A DNA stretch of 7,884 nucleotides from Peptococcaceae bacterium (GTDB lineage: Bacteria; Bacillota; Dehalobacteriia; UBA4068; UBA4997): positions 1-7,884 of the forward strand of contig JAHZFN010000115.1 in NCBI GenBank assembly GCA_019421315.1, given 5' to 3'. Each line of letters starts with the position of its first letter. Within the stretch, counting starts at the first letter, position 1. Positions 1 through 6,400 of the stretch are shown here, one piece after another. Under the pieces are notes generated by a model. The model worked only from the letters and a program-made list of their open reading frames with translations, ran no database searches and had not been told where the DNA came from. A program made the position numbers and the translations under genes.

Positions 1-54
<54 letters not shown>

Positions 55-66
55 TTAGCAATGATT

Positions 67-95
67 ATTCTATCACAACAAAAGTAAAAAATCAA
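67..95 (-). promoter_or_regulatory. sigma-70-type promoter for tRNA-Cys
   Basis: On the minus strand a -35 hexamer TTGATT (90-95) and a -10 hexamer TAGAAT (67-72) are separated by exactly 17 bases. Transcription would start near position 60, a few bases before the mature tRNA 5' end at 54. Hexamers, spacing and position all agree, so the call is fairly firm for a sequence-only prediction. Confidence 0.65.
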
Positions 96-183
96 TAGCA
101 AATTTGATATTTTTTGGATTTTTTTTAATTTTATTGAATTATTTTTTATATTTATAATTTTTTTACGGAAATCAAGTTTTGTT

Positions 184-714
184 TCAAGGCAAATCCACAC
201 CGCAAACCTCGCTGTAACAAAGTTTGCCTTGTATTCTTTCGGATTTCATCAAGCTGACCCTCGTTATTACCGCTTTTAACGGCAGCAACGTCTTTTTAAA
301 AGAATTCATATCAAAATCACTGTCCGTTATCACCTGCCTGCCCAATGTCAGATGCGGCTTAAAAGGACGATCATCCAAAACGAAGCCTTTGGCACGCAAA
401 GCCGCCGTAACCTGGCGGTAAACCGACAGCAAACGCTCATTGGATTTGACGCCCCGCCAATACAAATCACCGCCGCGGCGGCGGAAACAGCCGAACCCCG
501 CAATCTCCAAAGCAAAGCTTTGTTCCCGTACCGTCTGCAAAGCGGCTTTTGCCTCGTTAATTTTCGGCGTTTCACCGATAAAAGCGATTGTTAAATGAAG
601 ATTATCTTTTTTGGTGAAATTGCCCTCCAAAGAATATTTTTGCAGGCTGTCAATATCCGCCAGCAGAGCATTTTTTATATTTTCGTCAAAATTCAAAGCA
701 ACAAACAAACGCAT
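184..714 (-). CDS. thpR: RNA 2',3'-cyclic phosphodiesterase (2H family, ThpR/LigT)
   Basis: A 176-residue protein of the 2H phosphoesterase superfamily, the usual size for the family. Both signature motifs are present: HLTI at residues 40-43 and HLTL at 121-124, which supply the two catalytic histidines. The N-terminus MRLFVALNF is typical of ThpR. Family members open 2',3'-cyclic phosphates on RNA to 2'-phosphates and can ligate tRNA half-molecules in vitro; the in vivo role is uncertain. The frame stays open to an ATG at 792, but the ATG at 714 is preferred because the family N-terminus begins there and GGAAAGGCGG lies just upstream. The gene is upstream of tRNA-Cys on the same strand, with a 129-base AT-rich gap. 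I see no clear terminator between them, so read-through is possible, although the tRNA has its own promoter. Confidence 0.9.
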   Translation of the reverse strand: MRLFVALNFDENIKNALLADIDSLQKYSLEGNFTKKDNLHLTIAFIGETPKINEAKAALQTVREQSFALEIAGFGCFRRRGGDLYWRGVKSNERLLSVYRQVTAALRAKGFVLDDRPFKPHLTLGRQVITDSDFDMNSFKKTLLPLKAVITRVSLMKSERIQGKLCYSEVCGVDLP

Positions 715-962
715 AGCAATCCGCCTTTCCAAAAAAACAAATACAGAAATATACAGTATGATTTTGCAATCAAAGCATTTCATAGCAAACAAATATTTTA
801 TAATTAATTTATCCTTAATTTATTAACATTTCATTTCTAACATTTTATTTCGGTAATACAAAATTAAACAAAATTAATATATAAATAAATTAATATATAA
901 TTAATAATAATCGGCTAAAATTTAATTCTACTAACTAATATATTATTATTTTTTAATATATT

Positions 963-1010
963 TATATATTTATCTATATATTTATCTATATATTTATCTA
1001 TATATTTATC
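963..1010. repeat. 12-bp tandem repeat, four perfect copies
   Basis: The unit TATATATTTATC occurs four times end to end at 963-974, 975-986, 987-998 and 999-1010 with no mismatch. The flanks are similarly AT-rich but break the register. Perfect identity suggests recent slippage expansion. The array lies between two divergent genes, outside the recognisable promoter elements. Confidence 0.95.
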
Positions 1011-1092
1011 ATTTATTTATGTATTTTATTATATCATATTATGATTACGCATTGCCACACAAAGTTCTTCCCGGGCAATATTTTTGTTTTTA

Positions 1093-1114
1093 TTGCGGTA
1101 AATTAACTCCGCAA
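1093..1114. promoter_or_regulatory. inverted repeat TTGCGG-N10-CCGCAA (possible operator)
   Basis: Two perfect 6-base arms, TTGCGG at 1093-1098 and CCGCAA at 1109-1114, flank a 10-base AT-rich centre. The GC-rich arms stand out from the surrounding AT-rich DNA. The total span is 22 bases, equal to that of the next inverted repeat at 1122-1143. It could bind a dimeric regulator or be incidental; no protein can be assigned. Confidence 0.35.
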
Positions 1115-1121
1115 AATAATT

Positions 1122-1143
1122 TTTTGTAAATTATGTTACAAAA
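1122..1143. promoter_or_regulatory. perfect palindrome TTTTGTAA-N6-TTACAAAA (possible operator)
   Basis: Two exact 8-base arms lie at 1122-1129 and 1136-1143 around a 6-base centre (ATTATG). The form fits binding by a helix-turn-helix dimer. It ends 32 bases before the -35 hexamer of the YhgE/Pip promoter, a position suited to an activator or upstream repressor site. The arms have too few G/C bases and the loop is too short on T-tract context to argue for a terminator. The binding protein is unknown. Confidence 0.45.
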
Positions 1144-1154
1144 CCTTAAAAAAT

Positions 1155-1181
1155 TGTCAAATACGGCAAAAAATATTGACA
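1155..1181. promoter_or_regulatory. inverted repeat TGTCAA-N15-TTGACA overlapping the -35 box
   Basis: The left arm TGTCAA at 1155-1160 is the reverse complement of TTGACA at 1176-1181, which is also the -35 hexamer. The 15-base gap places the arms about two helical turns apart (21 bases start to start). An operator overlapping the -35 box would be a natural repressor site, but six-base arms in AT-rich DNA are weak evidence. Confidence 0.3.
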
Positions 1182-1204
1182 TTGCAACGGAAAAATAAGA
1201 TAAT
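1176..1204 (+). promoter_or_regulatory. sigma-70-type promoter for the YhgE/Pip gene
   Basis: A consensus -35 hexamer TTGACA (1176-1181) is followed after 17 bases by GATAAT (1199-1204), one mismatch from the consensus -10. Transcription would start near 1211, giving a leader of about 150 bases before the TTG start at 1361. The -10 hexamer belongs to the first copy of an 11-bp repeat (1197-1225), so near-identical hexamers recur downstream. Confidence 0.6.
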
Positions 1205-1225
1205 GATAAGATAATGATAAGATAA
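1197..1225 (+). repeat. 11-bp tandem repeat carrying the -10 hexamer
   Basis: The unit AAGATAATGAT occurs at 1197-1207 and 1208-1218, followed by seven further matching bases (AAGATAA, 1219-1225), about 2.6 copies. Each copy contains GATAAT or GATAA(C), so -10-like hexamers recur at 1199, 1210 and 1221, one helical turn apart. Only the first lies 17 bases from TTGACA. Confidence 0.9.
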
Positions 1226-1349
1226 CAACAATTAAAGCAATACGTAACAATTTATCTGCAAAGTGCGAATAAAAACAGCTTTTGTTGATTGCAGTTTAAT
1301 AAAGAAAACATAAAATCAATAATACAAAACAATAAAATCAATTAGGTTT

Positions 1350-1356
1350 AGGTGAT
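1350..1356 (+). promoter_or_regulatory. Shine-Dalgarno AGGTGAT that decides the YhgE/Pip start
   Basis: AGGTGAT is a seven-base match to the complement of the 16S rRNA 3' end and ends four bases before TTG at 1361. The alternative in-frame GTG at 1352 lies inside this site and has only a poor AGG upstream. The ribosome would therefore most naturally use TTG at 1361. Confidence 0.6.
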
Positions 1357-1360
1357 AGTT

Positions 1361-3418
1361 TTGCACAAAACAATAAAGCAATCTTTTCATGGCTTAATAA
1401 AAATTATTGTCAACGCTTTCAGAATTTTTTGGTCCGACGTTAAGGGCGGCATAAAAAACCCACTGATGATGATTATTCTTGCGGGTTTGGTTATTTTGCC
1501 CTCGTTATACGCCTGGGTTAATATTCTGGCGTCAACCGACCCATACAGCCCGGAGGCAACAGGCGGCATACGGTTTGCCGTTGCCAACATGGACGAAGGC
1601 GGCAGTCTTTTTGACAAAGAGATGGATCTGGGCAGCCAAATAGTTGATAATCTGAAAGAAAACGACAAAATGGGCTGGACCTTCTACGAAACCAGAGAAC
1701 AGGCCGTGCAGTCGGTTATTCAAGGCGAATCCTACGCCGCCGTTGTCATTCCTGAAAACTTTTCCGCCAATGTATGCACCATGTTCGACAATCCCGTTAA
1801 GCCGAATTTGGAATACTATGTTAATATGAAAACTAATGCCATTGCCCCCAAGATGACCAATTCGGCGGTTCAAACACTGCAAAAAACCATCAAGGAGCAA
1901 ATTATCGGCGAGGTTGTAAAAACCCTTTATGATGCGCTGAATATTGTCGGCGGCGAACTGGACGAAAACTCCGACAAAATCCGCAAAGGCTTGAATATGC
2001 TTTATGACTCCGAGGACATCATAACGGAAATTCCCGGCAAGGTTTCGGGACTGCGCGACCAGGCGCAGGATGCACTGGATGAAATTCAAGACAAAAAAAG
2101 CCAGGCAAACGAGCTGATAAGTCTTTTGGAAAATGCCCAAGACTTAATTGTCAACCTGACGGCGGACATAACGGAGCTTGACAAAAAGCTGACTGAATAT
2201 GAACCCCGCATTTTGCAGGCGTTAAAAGATGTGGGTGCAATTTCCGACGAAATTAACGACATAAGCCAAAATATTTTAAACATACACAACAAAATTGACA
2301 ATGTCTTAAATAAATTTGAAAAGCTTTCCAATCTTATCCATTCTCTGGAGGAAGCGCTGTTGAACGGCAACAGCATTAACGGTATCTTAAAGGACATCCG
2401 CAATGCAACATCGGAAATCTCCGATTTACTGAGCGATTTGCGTACCGATTTGGACGATGAGCTTTTCCCCAAGCTTCACCAATATTTGGACGATACATAC
2501 GACATTTCCTTTGACGCTTTGGCAAAAATCAACGACGGTCTGGACGAGATCGACGCTGTCATGGATTTGATAGACAAGGCTGTCAACAAAGGCAACGAGG
2601 CATTGGGGCATGTTGACGATTTTTTGACGGAATATCCCAAATACGAAGAAAAGCTTTTGGATATTATCCATAAAGTAAAGAAGCTGGACGAAAACATTGA
2701 TATAAACACGGTTATCGACCTTTTGACAGCAAATTCCGATGATGAAAGCAATTTCTTCTCCAGTCCCGTAACCGTCACGGAAAAGGATTTTTACCCGACG
2801 GCAACCTACGGCGCCGCCATGACGCCTTTCTATACAACGCTTTGCCTTTGGGTAGGCGCCGTAATTCTTTGCGCCCTTTTAACAACGGAAGCCAAGAACG
2901 CCCGTTTCCCCTTCACAAGACGTCAGGAATACTTCGGCAAATGGCTGCTGTTTGTGGTTCTCGGCTTACTGCAAGGTTTAATAGTTGCTTTGGGAGATAT
3001 ATATCTTCTGAATATATCCGTTCTGCACCCTGTGCTGTTCGTTTTAACAATAATGTATTTAAGCCTGCTTTTCGTTACGATAGTTTATACATTGGTGTTC
3101 CAGTTCGGCAATGTCGGCAAAGCTATCGCCGTTATTCTTTTGGTTTTGCAGATTGCAGGCTCCGGCGGCACCTTCCCCATCGAATGTACGCCGCAGTTTT
3201 TCCAAAATATCTATGCCGTTCTGCCCTTTACCTACGGCATCAACGCCATGCGCGAGACGGTTGCGGGAATTTACTACCCCAACTTTATTCACGATTTTAA
3301 AATACTGAACATTTATTTGACGGCATTTTTGGTTTTCGGCTTAATCTCCAAGCATTGGATCAAAAAAATAACCATCGGCGCCCAAAAGAAAATGTCCGAA
3401 TCGGGCTTGACGGAATAA
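1361..3418 (+). CDS. YhgE/Pip-family multi-pass membrane protein
   Basis: A 685-residue protein if it starts at TTG 1361; GTG at 1352 would add three residues. One N-terminal membrane helix (about 35-56, with LAGLVILPSLYAWVN) leads into the conserved YhgE/Pip segment (AVANMDEGG near 73-81). A long, acidic, heptad-rich region (about 197-457) probably forms coiled coils outside the membrane. The C-terminal part has about five membrane helices (489-666) resembling ABC-2-type permeases, including the family motif GSGGTFP (600-606) and LPFTYGINAMRE. YhgE/Pip proteins include phage-infection proteins of Gram-positive bacteria and are related to the type VII secretion subunit EsaA; their substrate is generally unknown. 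No ATPase, TetR regulator or secretion genes adjoin it. It stands alone, with its own promoter and terminator. Confidence 0.88.
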   Translation: MHKTIKQSFHGLIKIIVNAFRIFWSDVKGGIKNPLMMIILAGLVILPSLYAWVNILASTDPYSPEATGGIRFAVANMDEGGSLFDKEMDLGSQIVDNLKENDKMGWTFYETREQAVQSVIQGESYAAVVIPENFSANVCTMFDNPVKPNLEYYVNMKTNAIAPKMTNSAVQTLQKTIKEQIIGEVVKTLYDALNIVGGELDENSDKIRKGLNMLYDSEDIITEIPGKVSGLRDQAQDALDEIQDKKSQANELISLLENAQDLIVNLTADITELDKKLTEYEPRILQALKDVGAISDEINDISQNILNIHNKIDNVLNKFEKLSNLIHSLEEALLNGNSINGILKDIRNATSEISDLLSDLRTDLDDELFPKLHQYLDDTYDISFDALAKINDGLDEIDAVMDLIDKAVNKGNEALGHVDDFLTEYPKYEEKLLDIIHKVKKLDENIDINTVIDLLTANSDDESNFFSSPVTVTEKDFYPTATYGAAMTPFYTTLCLWVGAVILCALLTTEAKNARFPFTRRQEYFGKWLLFVVLGLLQGLIVALGDIYLLNISVLHPVLFVLTIMYLSLLFVTIVYTLVFQFGNVGKAIAVILLVLQIAGSGGTFPIECTPQFFQNIYAVLPFTYGINAMRETVAGIYYPNFIHDFKILNIYLTAFLVFGLISKHWIKKITIGAQKKMSESGLTE

Positions 3419-3442
3419 AAATATTCTAAATATCAAAAACCA

Positions 3443-3476
3443 AAAGGTCAGCTGCCCCAAAAAGCAGCTGACCTTT
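3443..3476. terminator. bidirectional intrinsic terminator between convergent genes
   Basis: A perfect 13-bp stem (AAAGGTCAGCTGC at 3443-3455, complement at 3464-3476) closes an 8-base loop. Read rightward it is followed by AATTTTTATG, and leftward by TGGTTTTTGATA, so it can end transcription from both the YhgE/Pip gene (stop at 3418) and the hydrolase gene (stop at 3516). Confidence 0.9.
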
Positions 3477-3501
3477 AATTTTATGTATTATAATTTATTT
3501 G

Positions 3502-3527
3502 TTTAATCATTGATTTTAATCATTGAT
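3502..3527. repeat. 13-bp tandem duplication across the hydrolase stop codon
   Basis: TTTAATCATTGAT occurs twice in direct succession, at 3502-3514 and 3515-3527. The right-hand copy encodes the last residues and TAA stop of the hydrolase on the minus strand; the left-hand copy is just beyond the stop. Gaining or losing one copy would leave the protein end unchanged. Confidence 0.9.
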
Positions 3528-4238
3528 AAAGTCAATAATTTGCCGATTGACAACATCCGGCTGTCTGTAAAAAATAAAATGATCGGAATCCTTGATGAAC
3601 GCAATTTGCGAATTGGGAAAGCTGTCCTTAATCAGCAAAGTATGCCGCGGTTTAATCATATCTCTGTCGCCCGCCATAACCAAAACGGGAGTTTGAATAT
3701 GTTTAAAATACGACGAACGAAATCTTGGCTGACGCACCATAAGGCTCATGATTTTGCGGTTTTTACGGCGTCCTGCCACAAAAACGCTCATAATGCACAT
3801 CAAAAGCCAGCCCATAACCGTAAGCAAATGATAAGAAAGCTTCATGCCGTTGGGATAGAAATTTGCCCCCGCAACAATCAGTTTTTCAATACATTCGGGA
3901 TGACGGCGCAGCAAAGACAAGGCAATATTGCCGCCGTCGCTGAAACCGACAACATAAGCTTTGTCTATATTCAAATATTGCAAAACGCCGTAAACGTCGT
4001 CCGCCATTTTTTCTATTGTCAGCTTTTCCCTATAGTTAAAACCGGAATGACCGTGTCCACGGCTGTCTATCAGCAAAACTTGATAGCCTTCTTTGACTAT
4101 AGGCTCAATTTGACGGCGAAAAATTTGCCAGTTTTCGCCGTTGCCGTGCAGAAAAACCACCGTTTTTCTGCCGCTGCCGTAAACCCGAAAATAAATGGGC
4201 ACGTCCAGCTCAGCAAAGCCTTCTTTAACAGGTTTCAT
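3516..4238 (-). CDS. alpha/beta hydrolase
   Basis: A 240-residue alpha/beta-hydrolase fold protein with no signal peptide, so probably cytoplasmic. Visible landmarks are the oxyanion-hole motif HGNGEN (31-36), the DSRGHGHSG strand-turn (58-66), the nucleophile elbow GFSDGG with Ser100, an acidic residue in GDRDMI (Asp193 most likely) and the catalytic His220 in DSDHF. A full Ser-Asp-His triad is therefore present. A hydrophobic stretch near 135-155 lies in the cap region and may bind a greasy substrate. The substrate cannot be told from sequence; esterase, lipase-like or C-C hydrolase activities are all possible. The gene lies 81 bases downstream of crcB on the same strand and may be co-transcribed, though spacing and function do not prove it. 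The start ATG has a weak, distant AGGGG. It ends at the two-way terminator. Confidence 0.88.
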   Translation of the reverse strand: MKPVKEGFAELDVPIYFRVYGSGRKTVVFLHGNGENWQIFRRQIEPIVKEGYQVLLIDSRGHGHSGFNYREKLTIEKMADDVYGVLQYLNIDKAYVVGFSDGGNIALSLLRRHPECIEKLIVAGANFYPNGMKLSYHLLTVMGWLLMCIMSVFVAGRRKNRKIMSLMVRQPRFRSSYFKHIQTPVLVMAGDRDMIKPRHTLLIKDSFPNSQIAFIKDSDHFIFYRQPDVVNRQIIDFIND

Positions 4239-4319
4239 AATCTATTCTCATACCCCTAGTTTTTTAATTATTTCAGTTCGGAACGACAAATTTTGTTTGT
4301 CCCGACGGCAAAAATGCCC

Positions 4320-4715
4320 TTACTTGCAGTAAACAGCTTTTATCAAATATCTGCCCAGAAAAACGCCGCCCAAGCACAAAACAACGCTCAATATGCCGTA
4401 CAAAAAAGCGATACCGTGCCTGCCGCTGTCCATCAGACTGAACATTTCCAAAGAAAACGTGGAAAACGTTGTGAAGCCGCCGCAAAAACCCACTTTGGCA
4501 AAAAGCATTGCTCTATCGCCCATGTTTAGGTTTTTCCAAAGTTCATGGTCAACAAAAGCCGAAAGCAAACCGATGACAAAGGCTCCCAAAAAGTTAATCG
4601 CCAAAGTTGCAACAGGCAGCCCCAAAAATTTTGGAACAGGCAAAAGACCGCATAAATAACGGCAGACTGCACCCAGTCCGCCGCCCAATGCAACGCTGAT
4701 AATATCCAAAAACAT
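4320..4715 (-). CDS. crcB: fluoride ion channel CrcB/FluC
   Basis: A 131-residue protein with four hydrophobic segments, the normal size for Fluc channels, which act as antiparallel dimers in the cytoplasmic membrane and let fluoride leave the cell. Motifs are intact: GGGLGAVCRY (11-20), the pore-lining Asn41 in AINFLGAFVIG, and GGFTTFSTFS (79-88) with the Phe84/Phe87 pair matching the fluoride-contacting phenylalanines. The start ATG is preceded by AAGGTG eight bases away. Only one copy is seen here, which suggests a homodimer unless a partner gene lies elsewhere. The spacer upstream shows no recognisable fluoride riboswitch, which often controls this gene. The 97-residue membrane protein lies 118 bases upstream on the same strand. 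Confidence 0.95.
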   Translation of the reverse strand: MFLDIISVALGGGLGAVCRYLCGLLPVPKFLGLPVATLAINFLGAFVIGLLSAFVDHELWKNLNMGDRAMLFAKVGFCGGFTTFSTFSLEMFSLMDSGRHGIAFLYGILSVVLCLGGVFLGRYLIKAVYCK

Positions 4716-4833
4716 TTTTTCAACACCTTAATTCCGACAATTTTGCACAACAAGCAACGCCGTTAAAATTACTTAAAAAGAATTTAACAGCATTTTTGCC
4801 AAAAGCAATTCCAAACAAACTAATATATATTCT

Positions 4834-5127
4834 TCACATATATTTTTTGCCGTTCAGGCGTTCTTCCCGTTCTTTTTCGTTGTTGCGCTTTTTTACACTG
4901 GCGCAGGAACCGATTACAGCTCCCAAAACCATACCGGTAAGAGTATAGCGCGGCATTGTGCCCATGCTCAAATCCAGTACCCAGCCGATAAACATAAAAA
5001 GCAAAAAGAACGACGTTGTATAATTTTTTTTGAAAGCCTCAACAAAATATTCTTTTAAAGATTTTTTTTCGGATTTTTTCTCTTGACTTTCTTGCTTTTG
5101 AGAATTATTTTTTATTAATTTTGCCAT
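4834..5127 (-). CDS. small two-helix membrane protein, AtpZ-like
   Basis: A 97-residue protein that I cannot assign firmly. The N-terminal 35 residues are highly charged (Lys/Glu/Gln/Ser). Two membrane helices follow: about 37-53 (TSFFLLFMFIGWVLDL) and about 62-76 (a glycine-spaced TLTGMVLGAVIGSC). A basic tail ends the protein. The pattern GW-LDL--GTMP-YTL-G--LG--IG resembles AtpZ (putative F0F1-ATPase accessory subunit, often with AtpI), whose two helices are joined by a short GTxP turn. No ATP synthase genes are nearby, so this is a family resemblance, not a proven function. ATG at 5127 has AGGGTGA six bases upstream, and an extended -10 promoter lies at 5160-5168, which supports a real gene. 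It may share a transcript with crcB downstream. Confidence 0.75.
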   Translation of the reverse strand: MAKLIKNNSQKQESQEKKSEKKSLKEYFVEAFKKNYTTSFFLLFMFIGWVLDLSMGTMPRYTLTGMVLGAVIGSCASVKKRNNEKEREERLNGKKYM

Positions 5128-5159
5128 AATTCTTCACCCTAACATATATTGATATTTTT

Positions 5160-5168
5160 ATTATAGCA
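5160..5168 (-). promoter_or_regulatory. extended -10 promoter (TGCTATAAT) for the AtpZ-like gene
   Basis: On the minus strand TGCTATAAT gives a perfect TATAAT (5160-5165) plus the TG extension. The -35 region (near TTCTTT) is poor, as is common for extended -10 promoters. The start would fall near 5153, leaving a leader of about 26 bases before ATG 5127. Confidence 0.55.
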
Positions 5169-5237
5169 TATTTTTCGATAAAAAAGAAGAGCAGCTGTTT
5201 TTTTTGTTGATTTAGCTACAAATAAATATAAAACAAC

Positions 5238-5278
5238 AAAATATAACGCCCGATTACAGCAATCGAGCGTTATATTTT
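5238..5278 (-). terminator. intrinsic terminator after nicotinate phosphoribosyltransferase
   Basis: A 12-bp perfect stem (5238-5249 with 5267-5278; arm AAAATATAACGC) continues, past one mismatch, into a further CGAT/ATCG pairing and a 7-base loop. On the minus strand it lies about 50 bases after the stop at 5331 and is followed by a T-rich run (GTTGTTTTATATTT). Confidence 0.8.
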
Positions 5279-5330
5279 TATAATGAAAAAAACAGAATGA
5301 CGCAAATACGCCAAAATCATTTTAATTTAA

Positions 5331-6380
5331 TTATTTTAATTTAACTAAACCTTCCGTCGGTGTTATACCCGGAATTCTGCCTCGTTTGGCAACGGGTTTG
5401 CCGTCAACCTCTTTGATGTCCATTGTCATATCCAAAGCGCCTGCGCCGCTGATATAGCTGCCGACACCGAAAGAATCGGCGCCTGCCTCTGCCAGCACAG
5501 CAACTCTTTCCGGAGTTAAGCCGCCGGAAACAACGATTTTAACATCTTGGCGTCCTGCCAAATCCAAACGGGCTCTGGTTTCTTTTACCAAACCGACTGT
5601 AACGCCGCCGCGTTCGGACGGAGTATCCAAACGAATACCCTCCAGTTTATCTCCCATGGCGTCAGCCACTGCCAACGCTTCTTCGATTTCATCTTTGAAA
5701 GTATCAACCAAAATAATTCTTGCGGCGTCCTCAGGCATAAGCTCGTCATAAGCCAAAGCGCCGACAACCGTATTTCCCGCAACCAAAAACATAGCATGGG
5801 GCGTTGTGCCTGCCGGCTCCAAACCGCAGAGCTTAGCACCCAAAATACAGCTGGAGGAATCTATACCGCCGACAATGGCGGCTCTTTCCATAACGGGAGC
5901 CACTGCGGGGTGCAGATGTCTGGCTCCGAAAACGCTCATTGCTTTATCGGGGCTGGCAGACTTGATTTTATTGGCGGCAGTTGCCCAGCCGGAGCTGGAT
6001 GCCAAAATTCCCAAAAGCGCCGTTTCGTAAATGCCGAATTCGCTGTATTTGCCTTTAATGCGAACCATAACGTCTTTCGGTTCCATATGACTGCCTTCGG
6101 GTTTTGCCCAAACTTCAACGTCCTTGTCCTGCAAAAGCCCCATCATTTCATTGACGCCTGCGAACATACCGCTTTTTCTGGAGAAAATTTCCGCCACAAC
6201 AACAGAATCCGCCTTGCCCAAATGCCTCAGAATTTCCTGCGCCTTAACAAAATAAATATCCGTTGTGGCGCCGCTCAAAATTTCTTCGTGGGTTGCCGAA
6301 TAAAGGCGGCGGTCTTCTGCCACCTTAAAAGCGGAAACCTTTTCCACACTGTCCAACCATTGTAAATCTTGCTTAACCAT
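5331..6380 (-). CDS. nicotinate phosphoribosyltransferase, short form
   Basis: A 349-residue type II phosphoribosyltransferase. It joins nicotinate to PRPP (with ATP) to give nicotinate mononucleotide, the salvage entry into NAD synthesis, in the cytoplasm. Visible motifs are TTDIYF (39-44), FGARHLHP (151-158), GTTPHA (191-196, matching the phosphate/histidine loop), VDTF (225-228), RLDTPS (250-255) and SGGLTPE (285-291, phosphate binding), in family order. It is shorter than the approximately 400-480 residue PncB enzymes and matches the compact form found in many Firmicutes and archaea. NadC (quinolinate PRT) is unlikely because that enzyme is near 280 residues and lacks FGARHLHP. The gene starts 20 bases after the lytic transglycosylase stop, and its GGGGAGG Shine-Dalgarno (6392-6398) lies in that gap, so the two are almost certainly co-transcribed. 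Confidence 0.88.
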   Translation of the reverse strand: MVKQDLQWLDSVEKVSAFKVAEDRRLYSATHEEILSGATTDIYFVKAQEILRHLGKADSVVVAEIFSRKSGMFAGVNEMMGLLQDKDVEVWAKPEGSHMEPKDVMVRIKGKYSEFGIYETALLGILASSSGWATAANKIKSASPDKAMSVFGARHLHPAVAPVMERAAIVGGIDSSSCILGAKLCGLEPAGTTPHAMFLVAGNTVVGALAYDELMPEDAARIILVDTFKDEIEEALAVADAMGDKLEGIRLDTPSERGGVTVGLVKETRARLDLAGRQDVKIVVSGGLTPERVAVLAEAGADSFGVGSYISGAGALDMTMDIKEVDGKPVAKRGRIPGITPTEGLVKLK

Positions 6381-6400
6381 TTTCCAATAATCCTCCCCGA

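Larger units (their letters stand above)
715..1360. other. AT-rich divergent intergenic region with repeats and control elements
   Basis: This spacer separates the minus-strand thpR from the plus-strand YhgE/Pip gene. The left half (about 790-1030) is almost pure A+T and has no convincing open frame. A weak minus-strand promoter candidate for thpR lies at 842-871 (TTGTTT, 18 bases, TAAAAT), but such matches arise easily by chance in this composition. The right half holds inverted repeats at 1093-1114, 1122-1143 and 1155-1181, a promoter at 1176-1204 and an 11-bp repeat at 1197-1225, each listed separately. No gene or known RNA was recognised. Confidence 0.7.

Noticed and set aside
715..792. 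N-terminal extension of thpR from ATG 792
   Set aside because: Family members begin at MRLFVALNF, and a good ribosome site lies just before ATG 714; the extension is AT-rich leader sequence.
963..1010. Possible CRISPR array or replication-origin iterons
   Set aside because: The units are 12 bp, contiguous and almost pure A+T, with no spacers. There is no Cas, Rep or DnaA-box context, so a simple tandem repeat is the safer reading.
1361..3418. Part of a type VII secretion locus (as EsaA)
   Set aside because: No EssC ATPase, WXG100 protein or other secretion component is in the window, so only the family relationship can be stated.
4239..4251. Tiny upstream frame overlapping the hydrolase start
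   Set aside because: An ATG 13 bases upstream in another frame gives only about eight codons and has AGGGG nearly touching it, so translation is unlikely.
3510..4259. Long open frame on the plus strand opposite the hydrolase
   Set aside because: It lies antisense to a gene with a complete Ser-Asp-His triad, shows no family motif or Shine-Dalgarno, and its composition is that of a reverse-complement shadow.
4260..4319. Terminator between crcB and the hydrolase
   Set aside because: The possible GACAAA/TTTGTC stem has only six pairs and no proper T-tract after it on the minus strand, so it is too weak to call.
5547..6365. 272-codon plus-strand frame opposite nicotinate phosphoribosyltransferase
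   Set aside because: The minus-strand gene has all its family motifs in order. The antisense frame is rich in Cys, His, Asn and Phe with no recognisable domain, as expected of a shadow.
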